This document shows positions 13,301-23,000 of a DNA stretch of 64,000 nucleotides, piece by piece; the first letter of the stretch is position 1; each line of letters begins with the position of its first letter. The stretch is taken from the NCBI GenBank assembly GCA_034336665.1, contig CM067585.1:1239001-1303000 (forward strand), written 5' to 3'. A program made the translations under genes and the position numbers. The notes under the pieces were generated by a model that saw only the letters and a list, made by a program, of their open reading frames with translations, ran no database searches and was not told where the DNA came from. Source of the stretch: Luscinia megarhynchos. Its lineage: Eukaryota; Chordata; Aves; Passeriformes; Turdidae.

Positions 13301-13523
13301 CGCCCACTACCGACTGCAGCAGAGCTCCGCTCGGAGGCTGCCCGCCCGCACCGCCCGTGCCCGGCGCCACCGGCAGCTCATGGCGGGGCCGCTTGGCGGG
13401 CACGGGGACGAGCGGGAGGTCGGGGCCGGGCGCGGGGGCGGCGGCGGGCGGCGGGGGCGGCCCGGGAGCGGGGCCGGGGCCAGGCCCGGGGCCCGGGACC
13501 TTCCGCTTCTGCTGCTCGATCAT
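1219..13523 (-). CDS. SNRNP40: SNRNP40, U5 snRNP 40 kDa WD40 protein (nine coding exons; 3' end off window)
   Basis: Encodes the WD-repeat component of the U5 snRNP, a nuclear spliceosome scaffold protein. Coding exons on the minus strand are 13311-13523, 12281-12410, 11741-11834, 10114-10280, 9279-9401, 7240-7360, 6502-6584, 6067-6128 and 1219-1322, all with GT/AG boundaries. About 365 residues are visible. They start MIEQQKRK, pass through a Pro/Gly/Ala-rich N terminus, then WD repeats with blades recognisable as LSGHEGEVYCCKFHPNG, LKGHSGAVMELHYNTDG, MRGHADSVTGLSLSSEG and LPGHAGSVNELAFHP. The start is set by MIEQQ, the known family N terminus; the N-terminal spacer looks longer than in human. 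The last exon (about 15 residues) is not in the window. Exon 4 carries a one-base insertion that breaks the frame (see its entry). The gene shares a divergent promoter with ZCCHC17. Introns are packed with minisatellites. Family assignment is secure. Confidence 0.95.
1323..2030. repeat. minisatellite built from the SNRNP40 exon 9 splice acceptor
   Basis: About twenty tandem units of roughly 31-38 bp. On the minus strand each reads approximately CCCTGACCAGGACTGTTGCAG followed by GTTTGTGTG. The unit overlaps the authentic exon 9 acceptor, including the first bases of the exon (GTTTGTGTAC). Each copy therefore carries a CTGAC branch-point-like motif and a CAG/GTTTGTG acceptor-like site. Copies differ by a few bases and by CA-dinucleotide length. 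Confidence 0.85.
3515..3740. repeat. two-copy imperfect direct duplication
   Basis: A block reading GGGCAATCATCTTTATCTTT, then CCCATCCTCCCTCCAGGAGA and TATCTCCTGTTAATGGCCA, occurs at about 3518-3590 and again at about 3661-3733. The intervening sequence repeats part of the block. It lies just upstream of an LTR-like sequence and may be part of it. Confidence 0.65.
3741..4215 (+). mobile_element. probable solo LTR of an endogenous retrovirus-like element
   Basis: An AT-richer block with an LTR-like layout. It contains a poly(A)-signal-like AGTAAAGAACTG, then TTTTTGCCTGAGAACCCC, a GGAGGGAGGGGGTTACATT segment and CCATTTCAAAGAGAAGC. I recognise this as resembling avian ERV LTR R-U5 sequence. No gag, pol or env coding remains nearby. 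Boundaries and family are uncertain. Confidence 0.45.
4255..4370. repeat. short tandem repeat, about 31-bp unit
   Basis: Four imperfect units around CAGGAACACNTGGGANANGG with AACATTTT. Located in an SNRNP40 intron. Confidence 0.7.
5083..5119. repeat. A-rich simple repeat
   Basis: Runs of A interrupted by single G. It may be a decayed poly(A) tail. The flanking intronic sequence, 4370-5080 and 5120-6060, shows no feature I can support. Confidence 0.7.
6067..6128 (-). CDS. SNRNP40: SNRNP40 coding exon 8
   Basis: Encodes NLLRCSWSPDGSKIAGGSAD with two further bases of an Arg codon. The acceptor is TTGTTGCAG and the donor GTGAGT. Confidence 0.94.
6502..6584 (-). CDS. SNRNP40: SNRNP40 coding exon 7
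   Basis: Encodes VRIWDVRPFAPKERCVKIFQ then GNVHNFEK. The acceptor is CTTGCAG and the donor GTGAGT. An 83-nt exon completing the codon split after exon 6. Confidence 0.94.
7240..7360 (-). CDS. SNRNP40: SNRNP40 coding exon 6
   Basis: Encodes VWDLRQNKLTYSMRGHADSV then TGLSLSSEGSYLLSNAMDNT. The acceptor is GTGCCAG and the donor GTACAG. A tandem array begins immediately upstream of the acceptor on the transcript, and part of the acceptor sequence recurs inside it. Confidence 0.94.
7363..8215. repeat. minisatellite, about 19-bp ACCCACACGGGCAC unit, next to exon 6
   Basis: Dozens of units reading ACCCACACGGGCACTGGGC or with CAGGGC, CAGAGC or GGGGC variants. It is interspersed with a higher-order segment, GACAGCAGCACTGCTGGGGC then TGCACTCTGAGC, present three times (about 7371, 7443 and 7662). 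The segment begins at the exon 6 acceptor, and CCACACCTGGCACAGGGACA from that acceptor reappears at about 7648. Long translations across this array are spurious. Confidence 0.88.
8220..8870. repeat. minisatellite, about 40-bp unit
   Basis: Roughly sixteen units reading GGACAGCTCTGGTGGCAGTG then CCACACTGAGCACAGCCTGG, with a CACTGGCTGG variant in the middle of the array. It follows the 19-bp array directly in the same SNRNP40 intron. Confidence 0.88.
9279..9401 (-). CDS. SNRNP40: SNRNP40 coding exon 5
   Basis: A 41-codon exon, phase 0 at both ends. It encodes LWDIRKKAAVQTFQNTYQVL then AVTFNDTSDQIISGGIDNDI and a final Lys. The acceptor is TTTCCAG and the donor GTAGGA. This is a highly conserved part of the WD40 propeller. 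Confidence 0.95.
9600..9835. repeat. minisatellite, about 30-bp unit
   Basis: About seven units of GGCCAGCCCAGATTTYAGGA followed by GAGAGAAGAA, between SNRNP40 exons 4 and 5. Confidence 0.85.
10114..10280 (-). CDS. SNRNP40: SNRNP40 coding exon 4, with a one-base frameshifting insertion
   Basis: Encodes MLFSASTDKTVAVWDSETGE, then RVKRLKGHTSF, after which the frame shifts. The expected VNSCYPARRGPQLVCTGSDD is present in the next frame. An extra A in the plus-strand AAA run at 10187-10189 (TCCTTTCGTC on the coding strand) explains it. Exon length is 167 nt; flanking phases require 166. Splice sites (GCCTGCAG acceptor, GTCAGC donor) and all other exons are intact, so a consensus error is more likely than a broken gene. 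Confidence 0.9.
10400..10690 (+). mobile_element. possible LTR fragment
   Basis: An AT-rich island in a GC-rich intron with TTATTTAAGG, TTTAATAAATTGCTCTTTCC and TGTCTTGTTGCTGTAATCC. This arrangement resembles an avian ERV LTR promoter/poly(A) region. Ends could not be fixed and no target-site duplication was identified, so it is tentative. Confidence 0.35.
11385..11690 (-). mobile_element. CR1 LINE fragment (antisense)
   Basis: The plus strand reads the complement of CR1: AGCATCAAATCCAAGCTGTG, then GGGATGGGATCCAAACCCCC, then AGCCACAAGGGCCCTGAGCC and TCCTTTTCTCCAGCTGAGCC. A closely similar copy lies in the next intron upstream on the transcript (12540-12815). Confidence 0.7.
11741..11834 (-). 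CDS. SNRNP40: SNRNP40 coding exon 3
   Basis: Encodes LLWNVYGDCDNFATLKGHSG then AVMELHYNTDGS, the end of blade 1 and start of blade 2. The acceptor is CCCCAG and the donor GTGAGG. It ends with two bases of a Ser codon completed in exon 4. Confidence 0.93.
12281..12410 (-). CDS. SNRNP40: SNRNP40 coding exon 2 (first WD blade)
   Basis: Encodes GPPRCSSLQAPIMLLSGHEG followed by EVYCCKFHPNGNTLASAGFDRLI. The acceptor CCCCAG and donor GTGAGT are clear. It continues exon 1 in phase 0 and ends one base into the next codon. Confidence 0.93.
12540..12815 (-). mobile_element. CR1 LINE fragment (antisense)
   Basis: Nearly the same sequence as the 11.4-kb copy over its whole length, from GCATCAAATCCAAGCTGTGC to TCCTTTTCTCCAGCTGAGCC. 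It runs directly into a CTCAG-rich tandem array. Confidence 0.7.
12815..13135. repeat. C-rich tandem array, about 20-bp unit
   Basis: Repeats of CCAGCTCCCTCAGCCCCTCC with CCCGG variants. The unit appears to be an expansion of the last CR1 bases. It lies in SNRNP40 intron 1, at the edge of the CpG island. Confidence 0.8.
13311..13523 (-). CDS. SNRNP40: SNRNP40 coding exon 1
   Basis: Residues 1-71. It begins MIEQQKRK and continues as a low-complexity Pro/Gly/Ala stretch, then KRPRHEL and GALLQS. The donor is GTAGTG and the exon ends in phase 0. The Pro/Gly stretch lies in a very GC-rich CpG island and is the least conserved part of the protein. Confidence 0.9.
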
Positions 13524-14000
13524 GGCGGGCGCCGGGCCCCGCCCCCCGCGCCCCATTGGCTGTGGGCGCCGCTGCCGCCGCGCTGATTGGCGGAGCGCCG
13601 CGCCTGTCCCGCCCCTCGCGCGCGCGGGGATTGCGGCGCCTTCTGGCGCGCCTCGCTCTGATTGGTGGGGCGCGGGGATGCATGGGTAACGCTGATTGGC
13701 TGGCGGTCTGTACCCGGCAACATCGCGCGCTGTGATTGGTGGGGGCGCGGCCGCTCGGCGTGAGGGGGATGGCGGGGATGGCCGAGGCCATGGCGGCGCC
13801 TCGCTGCTGCAGGCCCGGCTGCTAACGCCCTCACAGCCCCGCGGTGCGAACAGCCGCTCTGGGTCAGTCCTGGCGGGGCGCTGCGCGTTCCGCTGGGTTC
13901 CGTGCTGAGGCTTCCCAGGCGCTGATGGAAGGTTTCTGTTCGCAGCGCGCTGGAGCGGGGTGAGGAGCGTGCGGGGAATGCGGCGCGGCGGGACGGGGCG
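13524..14000. promoter_or_regulatory. bidirectional CpG-island promoter of SNRNP40 and ZCCHC17
   Basis: The two start codons are 477 bp apart in divergent orientation, and the interval is very GC- and CpG-rich with no TATA box seen. Five ATTGG boxes (CCAAT on the minus strand), all in the same orientation, lie at 13555, 13586, 13661, 13695 and 13735. A YY1-like CCATGGCGGC follows at about 13789. NF-Y boxes in CpG islands are a known mark of divergent housekeeping promoters; that these are functional is inferred. Confidence 0.75.
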
Positions 14001-14042
14001 ATGGAGCCGCTCCCAGAACTGTACTCCATCTTCCAGGGCCAG
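14001..14042 (+). CDS. ZCCHC17: ZCCHC17 coding exon 1
   Basis: Encodes MEPLPELYSIFQGQ. It sits at the edge of the CpG island. The donor is GTGCGC and it ends in phase 0. Confidence 0.92.
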
Positions 14043-17000
14043 GTGCGCGGGCGGGCGGCGCGGGCTGGCGGTAATCGGGGGGAGGGATGGTCTGGTTTCC
14101 TCAGGGTGTGCTCTGGGTGTGCTCAGGGTGTGCTCGGGGTGTGCTCGGTGGGGATGGATGCTCTGGGTGTGTGCTGGGGGTGTGCTCTGTGGGAATGGAT
14201 GCTCTGGGTGTGCTCAGGGTGTGCTCTATGGGAATGGATGCTCTGGGTGTGCTCTGGGCGTGCTCAGGGTGTGCGCTCTGGGTGTGCTTGGTGGGGATGG
14301 ATGCTCTGGTTTCCTCAGTGTGTGTTCTGGCTGTGCTCTGTGGGAATGGATGCTCTGGTTTCCCTCAATGTGTGCTCTGGGTGTGCTCTGTGGAATGGAT
14401 GCTCTGGGTGTGCTCTGGGTGTGCTCAGGGTGTGCTCTGGGTGTGCTTGGTGGGAATGGATGCTCTGGGTGTGCTCAGGGTGTGCTCTATGGGAATGGAT
14501 GCTCTGGGTGTGCTCTGGGTGTGCTCAGGGTGTGCGCTCTGGGTGTGCTTGGTGGGAATGGATGCTCTGGGTGTGCTCTGGGTGTGCTCGGTGGGGATGG
14601 ATGCTCTGGTTTCCTCAGTGTGTGCTCGGGGTGTGCTCGGTGGGAATGGATGCTCTGGGTGTGCTCAGGGTGTGCTCGGGGTGTGTGCTCTGGGTGTGCT
14701 CTGTGGGAATGGATGCTCTTGGTTCCCTCAGGAGTTAGTTTAGCTCAGGTGAGGTTTGGGTGAGGAGCAGCTGCAAACAGGCACACTCGGCTGCGAACAG
14801 GCACACTCGGCTGTGAACAGGCACACTCAGCTGTGACCCTGGGTTTGTTCATACAGCTGTGTGTGCAGCACGGGGGGGGTTCTGTCCCTCTGCCCCACTC
14901 GGAGCTCGGAATCCCAACAGCAGCAGCACCTGGAGCTGCTGGAGAGAGCCCAGAGGAGCCCAGGGAGCTGCTGCAGGGCTGGCAGAGCTGGGGGTGACAC
15001 CTGGAGAGGAGAAGCTCCAGCAGAGCTCAGAGCCCCTGGCAGGGCCTGGAGGGGCTCCAGGAGAGCTGCAGAGGGACTGGGGACAAGGCAGGAGGGACAG
15101 GACACAGGGAATGGCTCCCACTGCCAGAGGGCAGGGCTGGGGGATCCTGGCAGGAATTGCTCCCTGGGATGGATTCCCAGAGCAGCTGTGGCTGCCCTGG
15201 ATCCCTGGCAGTGCCCAAGCCCAGCCTGGCTGAGCCCCTGCTGCCCCTCCCAAGGGGGTTTGGGGATTTTTGGCTCGTGGGTTTTGCTGCTCATCCCAAA
15301 TCCCCTCAGCCCCTCCTCTGGGCACCCCTGGCTCACTCCATGACTGGTTCAAGAATCAGGGTGGAGATGTTTGGGGCAGATTCTCCCCACGAGCTGGGCA
15401 GGGCTGGGATGGATGCCCAGAGCAGCTGTTGCCTCCCTGCAGTGCCCAGGGCAGCCCTGGGGCACTGGGGTCTGTCCCTGGGTGGCTCTGGGTGGGATTT
15501 CAGCTCCTTCCCTTCCCAACCCATTCCCTGCTGCTCTGACAATCCCTGCCAGGTTTGTTGTGCAGGTTCCCCTCTGTGAGCACAGAGCTTTGGGCAGTTC
15601 AGCTCTCACCTGGGTTTTCTCCCCAGGTGGCTGCAGTGACAGATTATGGAGCATTTATCAAAATCCCAGGCTGCAGGAAACAAGGTTTGTGTCTGAAGTT
15701 GTTCCATGTGCAAGGCCAGCAGCCACCCCACAGTTAAAGCCTTTTAACAAAAGCTCAGAAAATGAGTTTTTCCTCGATGTGGAATAAATTTGGAGTTCTT
15801 GGAAAGCATTTAGAAGATGATGGACTTTTGCATGATTACCAAAAAAAAGACTCAGAGGGGTTTTTGGTAACCAGAATATCTTGGGGTGGGGATTTGGTAA
15901 TTCCAGCGTGTCTTGGAGTGGGATTTTTGGTAAACTCTGTTTATTTTGGGATGGGGTTTTGCTAAATTCTCTTTATTTTGGGATGGGGTTTTGCTAAATT
16001 CTGTTTATTTTGGGATGGGGTTTTGGTAAATTCTGTTTATTTTTGGGTGAGGTTTTGTAAATTCTGTTTATTTTGGGATGGGGTTTTTTGTAAACTCTGT
16101 TTATTTTGGGATGGGGTTTTGCTAAATTCTCTTTATTTTGGGATGGGGTTTTGGTAAATTCTCTTTATTTTGGGGTGGGGTTTTGGTAAATTCTGTTTAT
16201 TTTGGGGTGGGGTTTTGGTAATTCCAGGGTGTCTTGGGGTGGATTTTTGGTAAATTCTGGTTCTTTTGGGTGGGTTTTGGTACCTTCAGGATATTGTGGT
16301 GGAGGTTTTGATGACTTCAGGATAATTTAAGAGAATCACTTTGAAGACAATGGCAGAACTCCAGAAATTCTGCAATTAGGGAGTTTGCTCCTTTTCCTCC
16401 TTTTAATGGTCAGTGTAAGTGAGAGGGGGAAAAGACTAAAAGTGTTCCCAGATTTCTCCTCCCCTGCACAGCCCTGTTGTTCACATATCAATCAAATTAA
16501 AACCTAATTTGGGGTATTGTGATCTTTCTTAAGAATTAAAAATTGGAGCACCCTCCAAAATACATTTTTTTATTCACAAACATATTTATTAATTATAGTT
16601 TATTATTGACATTTACAGCTTTACTAATGCTGTCTACATTATAAACAGGAACCAAAAACTAGAAATTAAAAAGTAGTTAGAGATGAAATAGACTTTTGAT
16701 TTTTAACTTACTTATTAACTTTTATTTAATAATTAAATAGGATTATCAGCTCCAAGCTACTTTGGAAACTGCAAATCTGAGGGTCAGTGGAGAATTGTCC
16801 CTATGGAAGTGAAAAAAGGATGGGCTAGAGAAATAAACACTGTTAATTTTTTATTCTTATTTATGAATTGTGTAAATGCACATTCTTCCCACACCCTAAA
16901 GGATTATTAGCTCCAAGCACTTTGGAAACTGCAAATCTGAGGGTCAGTGGAGAATTGTCTCTATAGAACTGAACAAAAGGATGGGCTAGAGAAATAAACA

Positions 17001-20000
17001 CTGTTAATTTTTTAATTCTATTTATGAGTTGTGTAAATGCACATTCTTGCCACACCCCGAGGGTTTATCTGCATGCACTTGCTTTCTGGCAGGGAAATCT
17101 GAGGATTGTTTCTTCTCTTCTCTCCCACCCCGTGGCCAGGCCTTGTCCACAGGACTCACCTGTCCTCCTGCCGTGTGGACAGACCCTCTGAGGTTGTGGA
17201 TGTTGGGGACAAAGTCTGGGTGAAGCTCATTGGGAAGGAGGTAACCTCAATGATAAAATCAAGTGCTGTGTGTGTTAATTAGCCCCAGGGGTGGTTTCCC
17301 TGCTGACTCCTTGTGTTCCAGGTGAAGGATGACAAGCTGCAGCTCTCCCTCTCCATGAAGGTTGTTCACCAAGGCACAGGGAAGGATCTGGATCCCAACA
17401 ACGTTTCCCTTGAGTGGGTAAATCTGAGCACAGGGAATGGCTCCCACTGCCAGAGGGCAGGGCTGGGGGATCCTGGCAGGAATTGTTCCCTGGGATGGAT
17501 TCCCAGAGCAGCTGTGGCTGCCCTGGATCCCTGGCAGTGCCCAAGCCCAGCCTGGCTGAGCCCCTGCTGCCCCTCCCAAGGGGGTTTGGGGCTTTTTGGC
17601 TCGTGGGTTTTGCTGCTCACCCCAAATCCCCTCAGCCCCTCCTCTGGGCACCCCTGGCTCACTCCTCTGATGGGTTCAAGAGTCAGGATGAAGATGTTTG
17701 GGGCAGATTCTCCCCATGAGGGTGGGCAGGGCTGGGATGGATGCCCAGAGCAGCTGTTGGATCCCTGGCAGTGCCCAAGGGCAGGCTGGACACTGGGACA
17801 GTGGGAGTGTCCCTGCCCATGGCACAGAGGTGGAACAAACATTCCTGATCAGCCCCCTGGAGCCAGGCTGGGAGAGCTGGGGGTGACACCTGGAGAGGAG
17901 AAGCTCCAGCAGAGCTCAGAGCCCCTGGCAGGGCCTGGAGGGCTCCAGGAGAGCTGCAGAAGGACTGGGGACAAGGCAGGAGGGACAGGACACAGGGAAT
18001 GGCTCCCACTGCCAGAGGGCAGGGCTGGGGGGATCCTGGCAGGAATTGTTCCCTGGGATGGATTCCCAGAGCAGCTGTGGCTGCCCCTGATCCCTGGCAG
18101 TGCCCAAGGCCAGGCCAGCTCTGCTCTTTGGTTTTAGGAAGTTTTACTTTGAGAATAACCTTTAGAAGCCTTTGTGGTCAGGTGTGTTTGTACCAAAAGG
18201 AGGGATTAAAGGTGAGGATGGGTTGGAAATGGAGCTGCTCTTGTCCCCCCAGTCAGGATGAGAGGAAGAAAAGAACCTTCAGGGACTACACCAGGCAGAA
18301 GATCACCCTGGAGGCTGTGCTGAACACAGTGTGCAAGAAGTGTGGCTGCAAAGGTGGGTCTGGGCTGATTCTTAGGGCTTTGTCCCAGCCAGGCAGGACA
18401 CTTGGGGGGTTACAATCCCAGGATGGCTGGGGTGGAAGGGACCTTAAATCCCTGGTTGCAGTCCCCAGGGACACCTGCCACCATCCCAGGCTGCTCCAAC
18501 CCAGTGTCCAGGCTGCCCTTGGACAATTCAGGGCTCCAGGGGCAGCCACAGCTGCTCTGGGCACGCTGCTGACATGGCTACATGTGGCTCAAGGACTGAA
18601 TTTTGGTTCCATGCTTGTCTTTTGGAGGAGGCACTTTTTTATCACTTGCTACAAAACCAAAAGATTTAGTTCCAATCCTTTAAAAAAAATTATTCCTTAA
18701 TATCACACCCCTTTGGGCTGCTGGAGGCCACTTCTAGTCCTTTAAAAAAAAGTTTATTCCTTAGTGTCACACCCCTTTGGGCTACTGGTGAGGGAGCCAT
18801 TGGAGGCCACAAAGATGATGGAGGACCAGAGAAATGAGCAGAGGCTGAGGGAGCTGGGCCTGGTGAGGAGAACACTGAGAGGGAATGCCATCAAAGCACA
18901 GAAATGGCCCAGGGGGTGCCACAGGATGGGCCAGGCCCTGCTCAGGGACAGGACAAGGAGTGATGGCCAGAAAGCCAAACCCAGTGAGCTCCACCTCTCT
19001 GGGAGGGAGGATTTCTGTCCTTGGGGAGTGCAGAGCTCTGGGGCAGGGAGGGAGTGGCTCTGGAGCCATCCCAACCCCAGATGTGTCAGTGTCACCTGCC
19101 CAGGTGATCCCCAGAGCCATCCCATCCCTGTGTCACCTGCCCAGGTGATCCCCACACATCCCATCCCTGTGTCACCTGCCCAGGTGATCCCCAGAGCCAT
19201 CCCATCCCTGTGTCACCTGCCCAGGTGATCCCCACACATCCCAGCCCTGTGTCACCTGCCCAGGTGATCAGAGCCATCCCATCCCTGTGTCACCTGCCCA
19301 GGTGATCCCCAGAGCCATCCCAGCCCTGTGTCACCTGCCCAGGTGATCAGAGCCATCCCATCCCTGTGTCACCTGCCCAGGTGATCCCCAGAGCCATCCA
19401 GCCCTGTGTCACCTGCCCAGGTGATCAGAGCCATCCATCCCTGTGTCACCTGCCCAGGTGATCAGAGCCATCCAACCCTGTGTCACCTGCCCAGGTGATC
19501 CCCACACATCCATCCCTGTGTCACCTGCCCAGGTGATCAGAGCCATCCAGCCCTGTGTCACCTGCCCAGGTGATCCCCACACATCCCAGCCCTGTGTCAC
19601 CTGCCCAGGTGATCAGAGCCATCCAACCCTGTGTCACCTGCCCAGGTGATCCCCCACATCCAGCCCTGTGTCACCTGCTCCCGGGTGATCAGAGCCATCC
19701 ATCCCTGTGTCACCTGCCCAGGTGATCCCCAAACCATCCATCCCTGTGTCACCTGCCCGGGTGATCAGAGCCATCCATCCCTGTGTCACCTGCTCCAGGT
19801 GATCAGAGCCATCCATCCCTGTGTCACCTGCCCGGGTGATCAGAGCCATCAACCCTGTGTCACCTGCGGGTGATCAGAGCCATCAACCCTGTGTCACCTG
19901 CCCAGGTGATCGAGCCATCCAGCCCTGTGTCACCTGCCCAGGTGATCAGAGCCATCCAGCCCTGTGTCACCTGCCCAGGTGATCCCCACACATCCAGCCC

Positions 20001-23000
20001 TGTGTCACCTGCCCAGGTGATCCCCAGACACATCCATCCCTGTGTCACCTGCCCAGGTGATCCCCAGAGCCATCCAGCCCTGTGTCACCTGCCCAGGTGA
20101 TCCCCACACATCCCATCCCTGTGTCACCTGCCCAGGTGATCTAGAGCATCAGCCCTGCCCAGCTCACCTGCTGCAGGTGATCAGCATGCTGTCCTGCCCG
20201 GGTGATCCCCACATCAGCTGTCACCTGCCCAGGTGATCAGAGCCATCCAGCCCTGTGTCACCTGCGGGTGATCGAGCCACATCCCAGCCCTGTGTCACCT
20301 GCCCGGGTGATCAGAGCCATCCAGCCCTGTGTCACCTGCCCAGGTGATCAGAGCCATCCATCCCTGTGTCACCTGCCCAGGTGATCAGAGCCATCCAACC
20401 CTGTGTCACCTGCCCAGGTGATCAGAGCCATCAACCCTGTGTCACCTGCCCAGGTGATCAGAGCCATCCCATCCCTGTGTCACCTGCCCAGGTGATCAGA
20501 GCCATCCCCATCCCTGTGTCACCTGCCCAGGTGATCGATCAGAGCCATCCAGCCCTGTGTCACCTGCCCAGGTGATCCCCAGAGCCATCCCATCCCTGTG
20601 TCACCTGCCCAGGTGATCAGAGCCATCCCAGCCCTGTGTCACCTGCCCAGGTGATCAGAGCCATCCCATCCCTGTGTCACCTGCCCAGGTGATCAGAGCC
20701 ATCCCAGCCCTGTGTCACCTGCTCCCAGGTGATCCCCAGAGCCATCCCATCCCTGTGTCACCTGCCCAGGTGATCAGAGCCATCCCAACCCAAACCTTTC
20801 TGTCCCTCCTGCTGGGCACAGTTCAGGACAGGTCCCCTGAAGATGATTTTGCAGTAGATTTATTCGAGTTGCTGAGGCACAAAGTGGTTTTTATGCAGGA
20901 GATTTTGCTGTGCCCTACTTGTGTTATTTGGAGGAAATGGTTAATGGGGCTTGTGCTGTTCTGGAGGAGTTTAATGAGTGTGGGCTCCAGTGATAGAGAA
21001 TATCCTTAAAATATTATTTTAAAGAATTATTCCTATTTAAAGAACTATTATTTACAACCCACTATTTTAAAGAACCCCAAAAACCAAGATTATTCCTTAT
21101 TTCCAATCTGCTTTTTAATAATGGTGTCTCCATCCTTAAAATATTATTTTAAAGAATTATTCCTATTTAAAGAACTATTATATATAGCCCACTATTTTAA
21201 AGAACCCCAAAACCAGGATTATACCTATTTCCAATCTGCTTTTTAATAATGGTGTCTCCTCCTGACAGCAGGTGCCATCTCTCCAAATTTCCACTGCAGC
21301 TCTCAGCAGGTCAACTTTGATGTCTCCAGAGTAGAAAGGGTAGAACCAGAAGAGCTGAATTTCTCTCTATTTGTGGCTTTAGCTCATTTTCCAGGTGCCA
21401 ATCACACCAATTTACCTTTTGCCCACTCTTCTGGGCTGATTAAGCCTCTGCAGAGACAGATTTTGGGGACAAGAATATTTTATTTTATGTCTAACTAATC
21501 CCCCCAGGATGACCTGGGTTGTGTTTGTTCCCTGTCCTGTTTAATCAGGGCATGTTCAACCAGCTGAAATTTCAGGATAAAAAATGTCCAGTGGAGATTG
21601 TCTTCTTGTGACTGTTAATCAAAAGAGCCTTGGCAGCACTTCAGGTGTGTGAAATGCATTTGCTAAAAAAAGAACAAAAAATAAAAAAGGAAAAGGGGCT
21701 GGGTTGTTCCTTCAAACACCTTTTTTTTTGCAGGTCACTTTGCCAAGGAGTGTTTCATGCAGCCTGGAGGAACCAAGTACAGCCTCATTCCAGAGGAGGA
21801 GGAAGAGGAGGGAGCAGCAGCAGCACCTGGAGGGGATAAAAACATCAGCCAGGCTGAGGAGTCTGCAAAGAAAAGGAAGAAGGTATGAGTGGCCTGGAAA
21901 AGAAATGAAATGGGGATTTGCTCTGTAGTTACAGCTGGGGTACTCCAGCTCTGGCTGTGAGGAGCCAGGGGTGGGCTGAGGAGGGGCAGATCCTGCAGCA
22001 AAACAGCAATTTCCCCTGCACATTTCTCACTAATTCCTGGGTTTTCTGCTTCTATTGTCAGACTGCCTTCAAGCTGGTTTTGTGCCCCAGCCCCCAGAAG
22101 GTGCTCAGAGTGAGGAAAAGATGATTATTGCTCTTGGTGGTCGCTGTGAGGCTCTGTAGGATTGTTGCAGTCCTGAATTCCTGTGTTGCTGCCAGTGCCC
22201 TGCTCTCCTCCCTTCTGCTGCCCTCACCTTCCTCTGAGCTGGACTCGGTGCCCTGCTGGCTCCAGGGCATGCTGACCCTGCCAGAGCTGTGGGAATTGGC
22301 TTTGTCTGCACACCCTGGGGAAAACCCCTGGCTGTGTTTGCACAGGGAGCATTCCCAGGCTCCAGAGCCATTCCTGGCCCTGTGAAAATGGCACCAGATC
22401 AGAGACACTCCCCAGGCAGTGTTTGACCTCTGGCTCAGAGCAGGATGGGATAAAATAGAACACAGGTGGGGCTTGAACCCAAAGCAGGAGCTTTTGGTGG
22501 TCAGGTTTATTCAGGGATGAGTGTTCAGAGAATCCCAGAGGGGTTTGGGTTGGAAGGGACCTTAAATCAATCCCACTTCCCACTGTCCCAGGCTGCTGCA
22601 GCCCAGTGCCAGCCTGGCCTGACATCCAGCCACAATCCAGGTCAAGACTCCAGTAAATAAACTCTTCATCAAGCCCTTCACAGTCCCACTTTTAATTACT
22701 CTCCCAAAGCCCTTTCTCTATTTTTTCCCTCTCTTTCCAGCTCTGTGGCCTCTCTGTATCCCTGGAGAGTGGCAACAGGCAGAAAAGGCTCAAATTATTT
22801 AAATGTTTTGGGAGAAAATGACACAAAGAAGTGCACAAAAAGCTTGTTATCCAATCCCCACCAGGATGGGGATTCCCAGTGGAGTCTTGCCCTGCTGACA
22901 CCACAGGAAATGTGGGTCACTGTCCTCAATTTGTTCCTGATTGTTTTTTTGGGGGTTGTTGGATTAATAGCTTTCCTTGAAATCTCCCTTGTTCCTTTGA

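Noticed and set aside
19085..20790. Regular repeats with similar spacing, considered as a CRISPR-like array
   Set aside because: Spacers are themselves repeated and units are contiguous and variable, as in a minisatellite. The host is an animal genome.
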